Source of the DNA: Clostridia bacterium
GTDB lineage: Bacteria; Bacillota; Clostridia; Lachnospirales; Lachnospiraceae
DNA length: 64,000 nucleotides
Direction of reading: 5' to 3'
Assembly: GCA_003249225.1 (NCBI GenBank)
Contig: QKJQ01000015.1
Span: 1 to 64,000, forward strand
In this document: one piece after another, positions 50,525 to 59,263 of the stretch
How the letters are laid out: every line of letters starts with the position of its first letter
Position numbering within the stretch: the first letter of the stretch is position 1
The notes under the pieces: model-generated
Told to the model about the DNA's origin: nothing
The model's database searches: none
The model's input: the letters and a program-made list of their open reading frames with translations, nothing else
Made by a program: the position numbers and the translations under genes

Positions 50525-51373
50525 TCAGGTTAGTTTTTGCAGAATCCCAGTTATTCGTTCTGTGCAGTCAAGTTTTCTGATGTCAGCACTTCTCCATGAA
50601 TCTGACAGCGGAAAATACACCTGATCTTTGGCTTTTGTGCCAAGATCCCATTGTCCATTTTCATCTGTGTTGCGATTCAGCCAGTTCACGATACCAGTCA
50701 GCTTATCCTTCGCAAGCGGGAACCCTGTCAGGATTTCAATTGCCGCAAGATACCAGCTTGTTTCTTTTGATGCAAATGTTTCCGGAACTTTTCCAAGTGG
50801 TTTGTTATATACGTAAAAGATTCCATCTGCCTTACCTAACACATAATCAAGCATCCGGTCTTCGGTTTCTTTGGACAGCATTCCCTGAAGCAGGTTGATG
50901 TGATAGAAATCCACGAAATCAAGTTCTCTTGATCCCTTTGGTCTTGAATTAAATTCACTGGTGTATGCATTCAGATAAGCATCCTGCTCGTAAAAGCCAC
51001 CTAGAAAAGCCTGTTCAAGGATTCCGGCCCAGCGAGCAGCAAAGGCTTTTGCAGCCGTATTCTCCGGCTCAAAGAGACGAATCCAGGTCGATAACATCAA
51101 CTTCGTGAATAACTCCCAGTTATGCGTCTTCTCCCAGTAATCATCGATCTTTCTCTCCCCGGTCAGACAAGAGGTCATACAATCAACCGCTTTTCGCACC
51201 GGTTTATCCTCTCTTGTAAAACCCAGAATCTTAAGTCTTCGTAGTGCCTGCTCTGTGGTCAGGGCATACCTGTCATTTGGAAGCGACAATGCATGAAAGC
51301 ATGTCCCCCAGGTGCCGTCCGAATTTTGCAGCTTCAAGATTTCTTCTGCCTGTTTTCCATCCCTGTGATCCAT
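50525..51373 (-). CDS. Terpenoid-cyclase-fold (alpha/alpha-toroid) protein
   Basis: This 282-residue protein appears to be of the prenyltransferase/squalene-cyclase-like alpha/alpha-barrel fold. It has QW-like repeats: LQNSDGTWG near the N-terminus and NTDENGQWDLG near the C-terminus. It lacks the DxDD motif of squalene-hopene cyclases and is too short to be one, so activity is unknown; it may be a sugar- or lipid-related enzyme. Start follows GAGGAG. The gene is 31 bases from the membrane-protein gene upstream. Confidence 0.65.
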   Translation of the reverse strand: MDHRDGKQAEEILKLQNSDGTWGTCFHALSLPNDRYALTTEQALRRLKILGFTREDKPVRKAVDCMTSCLTGERKIDDYWEKTHNWELFTKLMLSTWIRLFEPENTAAKAFAARWAGILEQAFLGGFYEQDAYLNAYTSEFNSRPKGSRELDFVDFYHINLLQGMLSKETEDRMLDYVLGKADGIFYVYNKPLGKVPETFASKETSWYLAAIEILTGFPLAKDKLTGIVNWLNRNTDENGQWDLGTKAKDQVYFPLSDSWRSADIRKLDCTERITGILQKLT

Positions 51374-51404
51374 TTCTCCTCTTTCTGCGATGAATTCTCG
51401 CTTT

Positions 51405-51884
51405 TCAAGCTGCCTTACGAATATTCTTGTATTCCAGTATGGTCAGAAGTAACATGATAACATCCAAAAGAGTTACCGCGATCAGCATAACGGAAAACGT
51501 ATGCGTAAACCTCTGTATTTGAATAACAATAAACCCTAGGAACATAATACAAGACAGTGGATATGCCCAAAGCTTCTTATTCCATAGCAGGATCAGTGCC
51601 AGAATTTTGATCAGACCATGTGACAGCAGGTATAAGCTTGTGAAGTGCTGCGTGCTCATAGAGAATACATGACTGTAAGACACAAGATAATTCATTACAA
51701 AGTCGTTAGGATCTTCAAGCAGTTCTTCTTTCGAAAGAGCAGCAATCAACCGTTCCACTCGGTCCGGTGTCATAAAGATCATTAAGATACCGCTCAGTAC
51801 TTCCCCTGTATCAAACAATCCTTTTAAAATCAGGCTGATGTGAAAGCCGATATGCACATTTTTACGGTTCAAAAAATGCTTCAT
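51405..51884 (-). CDS. DUF2127 family membrane protein
   Basis: A 159-residue membrane protein with about four spans (IGFHISLILKGLFDTGEVLS at the N-terminus, LLSHGLIKILALILLW in the middle), the DUF2127 pattern. Function unknown. It lies directly upstream of, and in the same direction as, the terpenoid-cyclase-fold gene, so the two are probably co-transcribed. Confidence 0.82.
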   Translation of the reverse strand: MKHFLNRKNVHIGFHISLILKGLFDTGEVLSGILMIFMTPDRVERLIAALSKEELLEDPNDFVMNYLVSYSHVFSMSTQHFTSLYLLSHGLIKILALILLWNKKLWAYPLSCIMFLGFIVIQIQRFTHTFSVMLIAVTLLDVIMLLLTILEYKNIRKAA

Positions 51885-51931
51885 GCTCTACCTCCAGACT
51901 GCAACGCATATGCATTGAAAGAAACTTCCAA

Positions 51932-53419
51932 TCACGAACCAGCTTGTATTTTTTTTAATGTATCTGCTTCTTTACTGATTTTTATAACCAGATTCCTCAG
52001 ATTCTCTACTATTTCAGCATTCTTTTCGCTGCCTTCTGTTGTCGTTGATGCATGCGCTGATACTTCTTCGGTTACTGCCGATATTGTCTGTATACTTTCT
52101 ACAATTTCAGAATTGGCTGTTCCCAGGTTTTCCGTAACACGTTGCAGCAGCTCGGCTGCAGTTTTTATATTCAAAGACTTTTCTGTAATCATTTTAAAAT
52201 GTTCTGCCGTTTCATTTGCAGAATGATGCTGTTTCTGATTATTCTCAACCAGATTTCCCACAGCACTTACCATTTCATTTATCTCATTTGTAATGTTCAC
52301 GATCATTGTGCCTATGTTGCCAACTGCTCCCTGCGTCTGACTGGATAAGTTTGAAATCTCTGTTGCCACAACAGAAAAACCTTTCCCGGCTTCTCCGGCT
52401 CTGGCCGCTTCTATACTCGCGTTCAATGCAAGCAGACTTGTTTGGGAGGCTACTTTTCTGATGATTTCCAGGATGGAATTCATTTCTTTCGCCTGATCAG
52501 AAAGTACCTGCATTCTCTGTACTACCGCCTGTTCCGACTGTTCTGAATGGTTGACCTGTTCAATCATCCGCTGTATGTTCTCATTGCCCTGCGCGATTGC
52601 CTGTTTCGTACTGTCAACATTTTCCTGAATCGTGGAATTGGAACCAATGACCTTCTTAATCTGCTCCTGAATCTCTTCTGTCTTTACCATTTGAATCTGT
52701 ACGGATTTTGCCGTATCACCTGTTCCATTTGACACATCCTGCATGGACTGTTTTGTGCTTATCACCGATAGATTCAATTCGGTAAGATAAGCGGAGACCT
52801 GGCTTATTCCGTCTGTCACATGATTGGAAGCGTTCAAGACCTGTTCCAGCAATTCTGACAATTGCTCTTTCTCTTTATTGATCAATGAAAGTTTATTTGC
52901 TGTCAGTTTTGTATTGATTTTTGTGATAACAACAACAAAGACCGCCATCATAATAATTACCGCAATCTGAATTTCCATGTCAACAATATTCTGTTCTGTA
53001 ATCTCTCTTGTCATAGAAAACTGTATGATTCTGCCTATATTAATCAATACAATTATCACGCTGGTCCTTGAAGCAAATTTGTAATCATTATAACCGGCCA
53101 ACACCAGCATCATTGGCATAACATAACAAAAAGTCAACAGGTAATCCGATGTAAACAGCAAAAACATATAGGCGAATCCATAGGAATAACCCATTATTCT
53201 CATAATTGCATTGTGATCCTTCTTTTTTTTGTACAACATCAGTTCTACTGCTACCGGAACCCACATCAGTATAATACATCCAATGAAATACACAATGGTA
53301 CGACTCCCTTTTAGCACCTCGACAAAATAAGCCAGTGTTAATGTTGCCAAGATAAAACACTGACAGAAAATGCTGATCTTATTTACCTGCTGCCTGTCAT
53401 TTAGTTTTTCCAATCCCAT
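51932..53419 (-). CDS. Methyl-accepting chemotaxis protein with multi-span membrane N-terminus
   Basis: A 495-residue chemoreceptor with six membrane spans in the first 175 residues and no large extracellular domain, so it probably senses a membrane or cytoplasmic signal. The cytoplasmic signalling domain contains [20 protein letters not shown] and [17 protein letters not shown]. No che genes are nearby. The C-terminus lacks a CheR-docking pentapeptide that I can see. Confidence 0.9.
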   Translation of the reverse strand: MGLEKLNDRQQVNKISIFCQCFILATLTLAYFVEVLKGSRTIVYFIGCIILMWVPVAVELMLYKKKKDHNAIMRIMGYSYGFAYMFLLFTSDYLLTFCYVMPMMLVLAGYNDYKFASRTSVIIVLINIGRIIQFSMTREITEQNIVDMEIQIAVIIMMAVFVVVITKINTKLTANKLSLINKEKEQLSELLEQVLNASNHVTDGISQVSAYLTELNLSVISTKQSMQDVSNGTGDTAKSVQIQMVKTEEIQEQIKKVIGSNSTIQENVDSTKQAIAQGNENIQRMIEQVNHSEQSEQAVVQRMQVLSDQAKEMNSILEIIRKVASQTSLLALNASIEAARAGEAGKGFSVVATEISNLSSQTQGAVGNIGTMIVNITNEINEMVSAVGNLVENNQKQHHSANETAEHFKMITEKSLNIKTAAELLQRVTENLGTANSEIVESIQTISAVTEEVSAHASTTTEGSEKNAEIVENLRNLVIKISKEADTLKKIQAGS

Positions 53420-53559
53420 ATCCTTGTTATCCTCCTCTATTGTCTAAAATGCCTTGAAAACTGATGCAAATTGCCTACATCCATTATACTTAATATACCT
53501 TCTCAATTCCACTACTTCCTTGTTCTGTTCCCAACAATTTCTTTTGTTTTCTGAACTGA

Positions 53560-53666
53560 AAGAGACTTCTTTGTGCGGAACGCACTCACATTGCAAAACC
53601 TTCCTATCGCACCTATACGAACCCTGCACCTTGTGCCTACTATACAAGTACGTTCCGCGGTCTCTT
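53560..53666. repeat. 107-bp palindromic element (candidate RNA or mobile repeat)
   Basis: Outer arms AAGAGAC (53560-53566) and GTCTCTT (53660-53666) and inner arms GCGGAACG (53575-53582) and CGTTCCGC (53651-53658) enclose a 68-base centre with the hairpin GCAC-CTT-GTGC (53626-53636). The internal loop is asymmetric (8 versus 1 base). It lies in the 53420-53720 gap upstream of the chemoreceptor gene. A frame through it (53444-53689) has no ribosome site and is not counted as a gene. Confidence 0.55.
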
Positions 53667-53673
53667 AGTAACG

Positions 53674-53709
53674 AAAAAATGGCAGGCAATCACTTGCCCA
53701 CCATTTTTT
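53674..53709. terminator. Terminator after the AraC/GyrI gene
   Basis: AAAAAATGG (53674-53682) pairs with CCATTTTTT (53701-53709) and inner GGCAA with TTGCC, loop TCAC. On the minus strand it follows the AraC stop by 12 bases and ends in TTTTTT. Confidence 0.85.
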
Positions 53710-53720
53710 AAGAATATCGA

Positions 53721-54602
53721 TTATTTAATTGCGCGCAGCTCGATGTATCCTCTGGCTCCTACCGGTTCCAACTGAATTCTTGGATTTTCGTCATCCCAGT
53801 GATATCCGATCACCGTTGGATCATATCGATCCATGGAAGCCTGAACTGACTGAATGGCGTCGCAGTAATCCTCTTCTTCAAAAGGTTCCCCCTGAAACAT
53901 CAGATACTTTGCTGCCGGAAGTTCTATTACGTCAAATCCCTCCGGAAGCTGACCGTTGTAGTCCATCGCAACCTCAACTCCCTGCACATACAAGGAAGTC
54001 CCCGGTTTTCGATACTTTTCAGGGAGCCATAAACATACCGGCTCACCAATAAGTGACTTGATACTGGTCAGGATTCCCCATACATCGCAGCCGACTTCCT
54101 GACAGTAACTCCAGTATTCGTCAGCTTTCACACCTCTTTTTATCAGGACTTTTCTCTCTGGCTTTTCCATGACCTGAATAAATACACTTTTTACATTTTC
54201 CATATCTGCCATCTCCTTTTTCCAATACTGATTGAATTTTACGCCATATGGTATGAACAGTGACAGAGGTATCGGATTTTTGGCATATTCCTTTGGATTG
54301 CAGCCAAACTCCCTATAAAAGGCTCGCTGGTACCCATCAACGCTTGCGAATCCAAAGTCGTATGCTGTATCAATGACCTTTACCGTTTCATCACGAAGCC
54401 GCAGAGCAGATTGCGATAGCTTCAGGCGCCTGATGTAATCTGCCGGTGTGACCTCCGTTAATTCTTTGAATATCCTTGCCACATACCAGGGAGAGAAGTG
54501 CACTTCCTCTGCCAGGTCTGCCAGGGTTATCTCTTCCTGCAGATGCTCTTTGATGTAATTTTGCATTTGCTGTACCGTTTCAACTTTATCCGTCACTGTC
54601 AT
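53721..54602 (-). CDS. AraC-family regulator with GyrI-like effector domain
   Basis: A 293-residue regulator built like the one at 12010: an N-terminal AraC domain (ITLADLAEEVHFSPWYVARI, VIDTAYDFGFASVDGYQRAF) and a C-terminal GyrI-like domain of about 150 residues. Start is ambiguous: ATG 54602 or nearby GTGs at 54605 and 54596, all behind GGAGGG. Target unknown. The end is at terminator 53674-53709. Confidence 0.88.
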   Translation of the reverse strand: MTVTDKVETVQQMQNYIKEHLQEEITLADLAEEVHFSPWYVARIFKELTEVTPADYIRRLKLSQSALRLRDETVKVIDTAYDFGFASVDGYQRAFYREFGCNPKEYAKNPIPLSLFIPYGVKFNQYWKKEMADMENVKSVFIQVMEKPERKVLIKRGVKADEYWSYCQEVGCDVWGILTSIKSLIGEPVCLWLPEKYRKPGTSLYVQGVEVAMDYNGQLPEGFDVIELPAAKYLMFQGEPFEEEDYCDAIQSVQASMDRYDPTVIGYHWDDENPRIQLEPVGARGYIELRAIK

Positions 54603-54742
54603 CACCCTCCAAAGAGGCTGCTTTTACAAGAAATGCTGCGCTCTTTTGATATCATTATTGTAAAGCAGATGGCGATTCATTTTCTCGACCATTCTTGTCC
54701 ATCTGTCAGGTATTTTCCATTATATTACCATTTATGATGAAA

Positions 54743-54772
54743 AAAAGACAGCGATTACAGCAACTGTCTTTT
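54743..54772 (-). terminator. Terminator after the PilZ gene
   Basis: AAAAGACAG (54743-54751) pairs with CTGTCTTTT (54764-54772); on the minus strand TTTTTTT follows. It lies 41 bases past the PilZ stop. It ends the c-di-GMP pair. Confidence 0.8.
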
Positions 54773-54812
54773 CTACGTATATCTTCACCTTTCTCTTATA
54801 AAACAAAGCGCT

Positions 54813-55175
54813 TTATTTACGTTTGCTTCTTTTAGCGCTGGTCAGCACATCATGCAAAAGCATAATATTCTCTTTGCTTAATTCAATAAACTGCATTCCG
54901 ACTTTATAGACTCCCTGCTCATATTTTTCCCACTTTGCTTCCGCTTTGAATTCCAGACGAACTGTTTCGTTCACAACAAGATTAAATACAAGAATGTTAC
55001 CAATCCCCACCTTTTTATCACTTAAAACACCTATCCCACCATACGATATATCAAACAATTCAATTCTGCTGACAAATGTTCTTTCTTCTTTTGTACTGCC
55101 GTCAATCTTTTTGAAACACATAACACTGTACACATAATTAATTCTTTCTCTTTGTCTTTTCTCATTACTGAACAT
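54813..55175 (-). CDS. PilZ-domain protein (c-di-GMP receptor)
   Basis: A 120-residue single PilZ domain. RQRERINY near the N-terminus provides the RxxxR part and DISYGGIG the D/NxSxxG part, so c-di-GMP binding is expected. It ends in a basic tail (SAKRSKRK). It sits 29 bases after the GGDEF-EAL gene, so the enzyme and a receptor are encoded together. The downstream effect (motility, exopolysaccharide) is unknown. Confidence 0.85.
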   Translation of the reverse strand: MFSNEKRQRERINYVYSVMCFKKIDGSTKEERTFVSRIELFDISYGGIGVLSDKKVGIGNILVFNLVVNETVRLEFKAEAKWEKYEQGVYKVGMQFIELSKENIMLLHDVLTSAKRSKRK

Positions 55176-55204
55176 AGTTTTCCTCTTTTGCCCGATATTT
55201 AATT

Positions 55205-57775
55205 TTAAGAATTAGAAAGATTTTTGGTAACAGCAAAATCAATGGCATCTTCTGACAGAAGAGGTTTGCTGAAATAAAATCCCTGAATCATGTCACAACC
55301 TGCTCGTTGGAGATAATCAAACTGTTCCTTGGTCTCAACTCCTTCTGCAATCGTAGCCAGGTTGAATCTTTTTGCCAGACTGATCGTAGCATCCACTAAC
55401 GTTGATCCACGGTAATCTGTTATCTGATCTACAAATGTTTTGTCTATCTTGATTACATCGATCGGAAGCTTCTGGAGATAGGCCAGGGAAGAAAAGCCTG
55501 TACCAAAATCATCCAGTGCAATCTGAAAACCACATTCTTTTAGCCTCGTAAGCTTCTCAATTATATAATCATAGGCTTCGATCATAATACTCTCTGTTAT
55601 CTCGATCTGCATATACTTTGGATCAATGCCGCATGTTTTAGTCGCATTGACCAAATCATCCACAAAGTGTTCCTGATAGAATTGTACAATGGAAACATTG
55701 AGTGACAGTTTTATTGCCGTAAGACCACGCGCCAGTAACATATCATAAAATTCCATGACCTTCTTGCATACCAATGCACCAATGGGCAGGATCAACCCAC
55801 TGCTCTCTGCGACCGGAATGAACCGCATCGGAGACACCGGCCCCAGTTCTTCGTCCTGCCAGCGAACCAACGCTTCGAAGGAAATAACTTTCGAACCATC
55901 AATGCTGACGATCGGCTGATACTGTACATAGAACTCATCCTTTTCAAGTCCCTCCTTCACTTTCCTGATCAAAAGGAATTCATTCTGAAAAATATCATTC
56001 ATGCCTTTTACATATTTTTTAAGTGCCGACTTTCCATCCTTTTTAGCACTGTACATCGCAACATCTGCTTCCATCAAAAGCTGCTCAAAGGTTGACCCAT
56101 TGTCCGGATAAACAGAATACCCAATGCTCGCTGTTATTGATATTATCTTTTCTTCAATCAGGAATTCATCCGTGATTGCTTTGCTTACTCTTACCAGAAG
56201 ACTCTTTAAAGAAAGTGCATCCTCCACACTATGATAGATCTTAACAAGTACAAACTCATCACCGCCAATTCTTGAGACATAAAGCTCTTCTTCCATGATC
56301 TCAAGTCTTTTGCCGACCTTACAAAGCAGTTCATCCCCAAAATGATGGCCATAGGTATTATTAATGAATTTGAAATTATCAAGATCAATGAAAATAATGG
56401 CCGCTTTCCCATATTGCTCAATTTTTATAAGATTTTCATCCAGATATTTTTCCAGCGCTTTTCTGTTGTGCAAGCCGGTAAGATAATCGTGTTTGTTCTC
56501 GTATTCCAGATTCGCTCTCATTTCCTCAAGCTCTTCATTCTGGGCAATAAGTTCTTCTTCTCCTATACGCAGCTCATCGTTGAGGGACTGAAGCTGATTT
56601 TTACTTTCCATGATCTGTGTTCTCGACTTACGAAGTTTCCTTTGAAATGCAAGCAGTACAACAACCAATACAAGCAAGAACAAAAGAACCGCCAAGGTCG
56701 AATTAACAAGAATTTTATTCTGTTCATAAAAGCTTACTTCTTCATTGAGAATGATACAATCCGATGACAAAAGAGACTTATCCAGGCCATATTTTTTCAT
56801 ATAAGTCTCATCGACCCCACTGTAAACAGTCGCTTCGTCCACGCAGGGGATTGTATCCGCGCACTCGCCATTCAGAACCCGGACTCCAAGTCTTCCAATC
56901 TCTTCACCGTGCAGCAACCCGCTTAGAAAGGTACCGCCCAATATTCCATAGCCGAACTGGTGCTCATCTATGCTGTACATTGGGACAGAAGAAGCATCTG
57001 AAAACTCCTTACAGAAAGTCTGTGGTGGTTTTACGATCCCATCGCTGGAGATTGAATAGGAAATAAAGATAACCGCTGTATTCTTTGAAATACAGCCTAA
57101 ATCATTTACAATATCTGCATAACTTTTATCAGACCAGTCTGTAATTGTGTATTCCTTTGTCAGACCAAGTGAATCGATGGCATTCAAAAAGGTAGTATTC
57201 GTCCGAATACCACTTTCCGACAAATCATGAATCATAATAAGTTCATCTACCTCGGGCTGCAGCGTTCTTTGAAGCAGAATGGCACCTTCTGGCTGCATTT
57301 TCTCATAAACACCAGTAATATTCTTCTCGTCACCTATAATCTCATCTGCCGTTGTATCTATGATTCCCCCAAATACTATGGGCGCATTGTCAAACAATTC
57401 TTCTCTGTATTTTATCGCAAACTGTAAGCCCATATCGTCTGTTACCAGCAACAGATCGACATCAACATCTTTGTACTTATCCCTGAATTCCTGCGCCTTA
57501 TCCAGAATGACCGCTTCGTCGGGGAACCTCTTCCAATCCAGAAATTCTGTAAACAGATTGGCTTCCGGATACGCTGCAAGCAACTCTTTCCGTAGGCCTT
57601 CGTTTTGATTGTAGGTCCATTGATATCCAAGATGATAGGCATGAATCACGACAACATTGACGGTCTCTTTGCTTACCATATTTTCACTGGCTGCTGCTTT
57701 TTTTGTTATGCCAAAGGGCATACTTTGAATCAATAGCAGAAGTAAGATAACCGTAATAAGAAGTCTTTTCTTCAT
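55205..57775 (-). CDS. GGDEF-EAL protein with periplasmic-binding-like sensor
   Basis: This 856-residue membrane receptor has a signal/anchor at the N-terminus, an extracellular ABC-substrate-binding-like sensor (about 40-330; ILLQRTLQPEVDELIMIHDL), a membrane span (about 350-375), a coiled coil, a GGDEF domain with RIGGDEF and an EAL domain with SFEALVRWQ and DDFGTGFSSLAYLQ. Both enzymatic motifs look intact, so it could make or degrade c-di-GMP depending on signal. ATG 57775 follows AGGAG. Its promoter is at 57891-57919. Confidence 0.92.
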   Translation of the reverse strand: MKKRLLITVILLLLLIQSMPFGITKKAAASENMVSKETVNVVVIHAYHLGYQWTYNQNEGLRKELLAAYPEANLFTEFLDWKRFPDEAVILDKAQEFRDKYKDVDVDLLLVTDDMGLQFAIKYREELFDNAPIVFGGIIDTTADEIIGDEKNITGVYEKMQPEGAILLQRTLQPEVDELIMIHDLSESGIRTNTTFLNAIDSLGLTKEYTITDWSDKSYADIVNDLGCISKNTAVIFISYSISSDGIVKPPQTFCKEFSDASSVPMYSIDEHQFGYGILGGTFLSGLLHGEEIGRLGVRVLNGECADTIPCVDEATVYSGVDETYMKKYGLDKSLLSSDCIILNEEVSFYEQNKILVNSTLAVLLFLLVLVVVLLAFQRKLRKSRTQIMESKNQLQSLNDELRIGEEELIAQNEELEEMRANLEYENKHDYLTGLHNRKALEKYLDENLIKIEQYGKAAIIFIDLDNFKFINNTYGHHFGDELLCKVGKRLEIMEEELYVSRIGGDEFVLVKIYHSVEDALSLKSLLVRVSKAITDEFLIEEKIISITASIGYSVYPDNGSTFEQLLMEADVAMYSAKKDGKSALKKYVKGMNDIFQNEFLLIRKVKEGLEKDEFYVQYQPIVSIDGSKVISFEALVRWQDEELGPVSPMRFIPVAESSGLILPIGALVCKKVMEFYDMLLARGLTAIKLSLNVSIVQFYQEHFVDDLVNATKTCGIDPKYMQIEITESIMIEAYDYIIEKLTRLKECGFQIALDDFGTGFSSLAYLQKLPIDVIKIDKTFVDQITDYRGSTLVDATISLAKRFNLATIAEGVETKEQFDYLQRAGCDMIQGFYFSKPLLSEDAIDFAVTKNLSNS

Positions 57776-57890
57776 ATCATTTTCTCCTAATTTATATTTC
57801 TTTACCGTTCTTCGCACTGTTTTTTTGTTTATTTCGCTGGTTTCTGGAATATTTTATCAAATCGTCATCCCATGCTTTCATATATGTGAA

Positions 57891-57919
57891 ATTATATATC
57901 ACGTCACGCTTTTCGGCAA
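57891..57919 (-). promoter_or_regulatory. Promoter of the GGDEF-EAL/PilZ operon
   Basis: On the minus strand TTGCCG (57919-57914), 17 bases, TATAAT (57896-57891), about 115 bases before ATG 57775. Apart from this and the terminator at 58023-58077, the 57776-58172 gap is AT-rich with nothing more seen. Confidence 0.6.
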
Positions 57920-58022
57920 CCTTTTTCGTCGATAATGTTATGCTTTTGTGATGTTTTTTGCTTTTTTATTTTTTTACTGTTTATACATCCATAAAACAGC
58001 GTAAAGTCACAGAAAATAAAAA

Positions 58023-58077
58023 AAGCACTCAGCGTATTCTATCTCAGTTTTTTCTGTGATAGCTTTGCGGAGTGCTT
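58023..58077 (-). terminator. Long terminator hairpin after the PNPOx-like gene
   Basis: AAGCACTC (58023-58030) pairs with GAGTGCTT (58070-58077), and inside CTATC-t-CAG pairs with CTG-t-GATAG around TTTTTT. On the minus strand TTTTTTTATTTT follows. It lies about 95 bases past the stop of the gene at 58173. Confidence 0.75.
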
Positions 58078-58172
58078 CTTTGCGGAATAAATATAAAAAT
58101 GTATGATTTGGTGTACCCTTTGTACCAAAGAATTGATTCAAATTCATCCATCCGGCATTTTTTCCTGATATA

Positions 58173-58568
58173 TTAAAAGTTTACTACTTTGGGTGCTTCG
58201 GTAAAAGAGCATATTGTTGCTGTTACATTCTTCAAATAAAAGACTTCCATCAACTCATCATCTGCCGAATACATCTTGCCTAAGGAGGTCTCATTCTCCT
58301 CTAGCATTGCAACACGTGCTTCTCTTCGTTCATCCTTTGTCACATTCGCATTCAGTCGAAGCCAGGTTCCTTTATTCATTCCGGATATTTCAACATTCGC
58401 ATTCTTTTGCATCTGGTCAAAAACATCCTTCTTGTTGTTCGTAACAATATACAGCTTTTGCTCGAACATGGAAACTGCTCCAAATGGTCTGACGTGTGGC
58501 ATTTCTCCTTCACAAGTCGCAAGATAAAATATCCCGCATTCTTTCAAATAGTTATAGATCTCTTCCAT
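58173..58568 (-). CDS. Pyridoxamine 5'-phosphate oxidase-like flavin protein
   Basis: A 131-residue split-barrel protein of the PNPOx-like family, which bind FMN or F420-type cofactors. Motifs are FYLATCEGEMPHVRPFGAVS and KLYIVTNNKKDVFDQMQKNA. It is common in anaerobic Bacillota as a small reductase. It is divergent from hxlR and its promoter (TTGTAT 58643-58638, 16 bases, TATAAT 58621-58616) lies beside the iteron array, so HxlR probably regulates it. SD AAGGAG. Confidence 0.85.
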   Translation of the reverse strand: MEEIYNYLKECGIFYLATCEGEMPHVRPFGAVSMFEQKLYIVTNNKKDVFDQMQKNANVEISGMNKGTWLRLNANVTKDERREARVAMLEENETSLGKMYSADDELMEVFYLKNVTATICSFTEAPKVVNF

Positions 58569-58615
58569 TTTGATTGCTCCTTCTTATTTTTTGTGATATC
58601 ATCATGTATGAGTTA

Positions 58616-58643
58616 ATTATACATAGCATGATATATTATACAA
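58616..58643 (-). promoter_or_regulatory. Promoter of the PNPOx-like gene
   Basis: On the minus strand TTGTAT (58643-58638), 16 bases, TATAAT (58621-58616). It lies immediately downstream of the iteron array at 58656-58727, where a bound HxlR protein could control it. Confidence 0.5.
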
Positions 58644-58655
58644 GTACGATATTTT

Positions 58656-58727
58656 ATGATACCGGTATCAAATATGATACTTAATTTCAAAATGATACCA
58701 ATAACAAAAATGATACCCGTAATACAA
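58656..58727. repeat. Four 18-bp iterons with ATGATACC core (candidate HxlR operator array)
   Basis: ATGATAC starts at 58656, 58674, 58692 and 58710, exactly 18 bases apart. TGATACCGGTATCA at 58657-58670 is a perfect palindrome, so the first unit is also an inverted pair. Parts of each unit after the core are variable (TATCAAAT, TTTCAAA, TAACAAAA). The array lies between the divergent PNPOx-like and hxlR genes. Frames through it repeat every six residues and are not genes. Confidence 0.75.
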
Positions 58728-58775
58728 AGGCTATCCATTACCATAAAAGATATCATAACCAGAAAGGATGCCCCA

Positions 58776-59111
58776 ATGGAACGAAAAAATTTATTCGGAA
58801 TCTGCCCCTATGTTACGTCACAAAAAGTTCTGTCCGGAAAATGGTCGATCTATATTCTGCACCTGCTGGACCGGAATGAAGTGCTTCGTTTCAATGAACT
58901 TCAACGACAGATGCCGGAAGAAATGACACATACTACACTCTCCAGACAATTAAAGACACTGGAACAAGAAGGTCTGATTGAGAGAAAGGAATATTCGCAG
59001 ATTCCGCCTCGAGTGGAATACTCTCTTTCTCCTATAGGAAAGAAATTCAAGGCTGTACTGTCGGCTTTGCAGGGTTGGGGCAATGACTATATTGATTATT
59101 TATCAGAATAA
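58776..59111 (+). CDS. HxlR-family transcriptional regulator
   Basis: This 111-residue winged-helix regulator has the HxlR core: CPYVTSQKVLSGKWSIYILH, then FNELQRQMPEEMTHTTLSRQ and ERKEYSQIPPRVEYSLSPIG. One Cys (CPY) near the start is the thiol position used for redox sensing in this family. ATG 58776 follows AAAGGA; the longer frame through the iterons is rejected. Terminator follows at 59114. Confidence 0.92.
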   Translation: MERKNLFGICPYVTSQKVLSGKWSIYILHLLDRNEVLRFNELQRQMPEEMTHTTLSRQLKTLEQEGLIERKEYSQIPPRVEYSLSPIGKKFKAVLSALQGWGNDYIDYLSE

Positions 59112-59113
59112 TA

Positions 59114-59156
59114 AGAGAACAGAACATTTCCGTACGCAAGAAATGTTCTGTTCTCT
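59114..59156 (+). terminator. hxlR terminator
   Basis: AGAGAACAGAACATTT pairs perfectly with AAATGTTCTGTTCTCT (16 bp, 11-base loop) and is followed by TTCT. The stem begins two bases after the stop. Confidence 0.85.
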
Positions 59157-59263
59157 TTCTACTCCCTATATCCCTAATCCAGCATAGGATTTACTGGTAT
59201 GTTCACTGGCTCTTCCATTTTCGTCCAGAGCCCTGTGTTTCTTTAGTTCACACTAGTTTTTTG

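Noticed and set aside
53560..53666. c-di-GMP riboswitch before the chemoreceptor gene
   Set aside because: Neither the class I nor the class II conserved core is present on either strand.
53444..53689. An 81-codon minus-strand frame in the chemoreceptor upstream gap
   Set aside because: It runs through the palindromic element and has no ribosome site.
58656..58775. N-terminal extension of HxlR through the iterons
   Set aside because: A six-residue repeat is a by-product of the 18-bp period; AAAGGA supports ATG 58776.
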